Source: Lactifluus volemus (taxonomy: Eukaryota; Basidiomycota; Agaricomycetes; Russulales; Russulaceae). Taken from it: DNA of 21,065 nt. The notes beneath the pieces were generated by a model. It did not search any database and had not been told where the DNA came from. It worked only from the letters and a program-made list of their open reading frames with translations. Position numbers and translations under genes: made by a program. The stretch is taken from assembly GCA_022376515.1 (NCBI GenBank), contig WTXI01000503.1:1-21065 (forward strand). The letters run 5' to 3'. This document shows, piece after piece, positions 19,260-21,065 of this stretch (position 1 is its first letter; every line of letters starts with the position of its first letter).

Positions 19260-21065
19260 ATGCTGTCTATTCTAGCCCTCACAGTGCCGTCTATAGAAGA
19301 GCCTCCGTCCAAGCGAACCAAGGTCAATCAGGCTAAGAACAGAGGAAATGCAAAGAGTATTCTGTTTAAGAGGTTTCACGGCTGCTTGAGTGAACTTCCG
19401 ACTATGCCTTTGGATGTTTTGTACGAGGTAGGTGGTATACTTTGCTTCTGCGCTCTAACAAGATCTGACATGTGGACGTTAAGATTTTTGTTCATCTCTC
19501 GCCCGCAGACTTGCTGTCGCTTGGTCGCGTGAACAAGGCATTCCGTCTCGTTCTCATGACTCGGCAGTCATCATTTCTTTGGAATGCGTCCCTTTACAAT
19601 TTTGGTGCTCCACCTTGCCCGCAAGATATGTGCCCCCCGGCATGGTCTCATTTACTTTTTGGCGGTACGAACTGCAATGTAAGTAACCCACTTTTTAATG
19701 GTGATGGTCCAGAGCGTCATTTACAAATTGCGCGGTTCAGAGCTGCGGTGCACCGCGAGTGACTAAGATTTTGTTTTCCTTGCGTCGCCGTGCATGCAAG
19801 TCCTGTTTGAAATCTCAGTAAGCGGCTAATCTTGTTACCTTAAACTCACGGTATCCTGACCCTTCTAGTCTGCTTTGCTCTCTGGATGTGCCAGAGTACG
19901 AAGACGTGATCCGATTCGATACAGGTCAGTTTAACCGCCATCGCCCGCGTGCGTTCGCTCAATACTTTAATAGGGAACGCGAAAAGTGTTACTCACCCAT
20001 CGAGGTCCTTATGTGTTAAACACTGGTGGGACGAAGATGTTCAGGCGTTCAAGGATGAACTACACGATATGAGCGCGCCGACCATGTTCCTGACCGCGTT
20101 CTTCCCAATACAACGGCAACCACTGAATTCTTGGAAGGAAAGAAGAAGTTGGTCGTAGACAACCAAGAGGTAATTCTACTACACAATGCTCATGTACAGG
20201 CTCTAAATTGACCTCTATTCTAGCATGCCGCCCTATGCTTGGCATGGGAAAAGGCGCGCGAGACAGAGCGCAACAATCTATTGTCTGACGCAGGGAAAAG
20301 CGCTTTAATAGTACGTGTTTTGACTACGGCCGAGATGGTTGCTCATGCGATGCCTTGGCAGCATAAGACAAAGTTCCCAGCCTTACTATCTGGAGGCAGA
20401 TGTGAAGATACTTCGCTTGCATCGTGAAGTGAGGACCAGCAAGCCTATCACTGATCGAGGTATGTCTGTTGCATTGTGACTTATCTTTCTAACATGCAAT
20501 GTCTAGCATGGCAGCGTGTCGAACCAATCCTCGTCCTCGAGTCCAATGATGCCAGGCACCAACGCTGATGCGTGAAGGAGAGAAAACTTACCGTCAGCGT
20601 TGGAATGTCTTGGTCACCATTACGGGACTTTTTGAAGACACTCCCCCCACTCCATTTAGCTCTTGGGCCGACAGCTGTCGAGTTCTTGAGCGAGAGCCAG
20701 GCCCTCGCAGATGCTGTAGCATTTGGTAGCGATCATGAAAGTCCACAACTCATAGCCCAGATATCTGAGGCGATAGGTAGACTCGAGCTCGAAATTGAGA
20801 CGGAGAAACAGAAACGGGCGAACCTGTTACGGTCTCTTCTTCCAAGAGGCAATGTTCCTGAGTATGCGACGGACGAAGAGGCGCTCGGCCTCGCAACATC
20901 CATATATGAATGCTCTGATTGCCATCTCTCGGCTTCTGGGCTTCACATGCTTGCGCACCAATGCGACCGTGCACAGAAACTGAAAGGATTCAGCCCTCAG
21001 TTAAGCGTGCTAGGCAGGGCTGCCGTGGAGGAGCTTCTTCAGCGTTTGGGACTCGGAAGGGAGAC
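19260..21065 (+). pseudogene. F-box protein gene with frame disruptions, runs off the window
   Basis: The first four or five exons splice cleanly: 19260-19427, 19484-19678, 19741-19817, 19869-19924 and from 19974. They encode a nuclear-signal-like stretch (PPSKRTKVNQAKNR), then an F-box at about residues 45-85 (ELPTMPLDVLYE, IFVHLSPADLLSLGRVNKAF). A Cys pair segment follows (NSCGAPRVTKI, RRRACKSCLKS), which in this agaricomycete family probably binds a metal. F-box proteins link substrates to SCF ubiquitin ligases through Skp1. Later family segments are all present but in clashing frames: VKHWWDEDVQAFKDELHDM, then ERADHVPDRVLP in another frame, EHAALCLAWEKARETERNN, EVRTSKPITDRAWQRVEPIL, then an in-frame TGA near 20568. 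A coiled C-terminal part (SEAIGRLELEIETEKQKRA, LATSIYECSDC) continues to the edge. I infer a recently inactivated paralogue, or sequence errors. The 3' end lies outside the window. Confidence 0.7.

Overview
The window looks like nuclear DNA of a filamentous basidiomycete, probably an agaricomycete. That is inferred from intron-dense genes with many 46-105 nt GT-AG introns, a Zn2Cys6 regulator with a fungal-specific middle domain, an agaricomycete-type multi-exon seven-helix membrane protein, and an F-box protein of the kind expanded in mushroom-forming fungi. No bacterial, viral or organellar genes, no tRNA or rRNA, no CRISPR array and no recognisable transposase or reverse transcriptase were seen. 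Gene models below were spliced by hand from frame continuity and splice consensus. Every intact model keeps reading frame through all junctions, but no transcript or database support was available.

Layout: (1) 1-3370 is a gene graveyard on the + strand. It holds a decayed WD40-repeat gene resembling CDC4/FBXW7-type F-box proteins, a possible PLP-enzyme (cystathionine beta-synthase-like) fragment, and coding-looking pieces I cannot name. (2) 3373-4806 (-) is an 8-exon gene for a seven-helix membrane protein. (3) 4807-7277 has no convincing intact gene, only short repeats and a possible membrane-protein remnant on the - strand. (4) 7278-8771 (-) is a 6-exon RluA-family pseudouridine synthase. 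(5) 9425-13125 (-) is a 13-exon Zn2Cys6 transcription factor of about 991 aa. (6) 13599-13913 (+) is a compact SDHAF4/Sdh8-type succinate dehydrogenase assembly factor, divergent from the regulator. (7) 14321-17590 (-) is an 11-exon COG2 subunit of the Golgi tethering complex. (8) 17773-18373 (-) is the 4-exon snRNP core protein SmD3, 182 bp upstream of COG2. (9) 19260 to the window end (+) is an F-box gene with several frame breaks that runs off the edge.

The right half is a conserved housekeeping block: mitochondrial complex II assembly, Golgi trafficking and splicing, plus RNA modification further left. The two flanks carry decaying or lineage-specific genes. The genes do not form one pathway; they are independent neighbours. 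I found no convincing undescribed system. The most useful points for a second look are the clustered pseudogenes, the frame-disrupted F-box gene, optional or ambiguous introns in three conserved genes, and a perfect inverted repeat in the SmD3 promoter.
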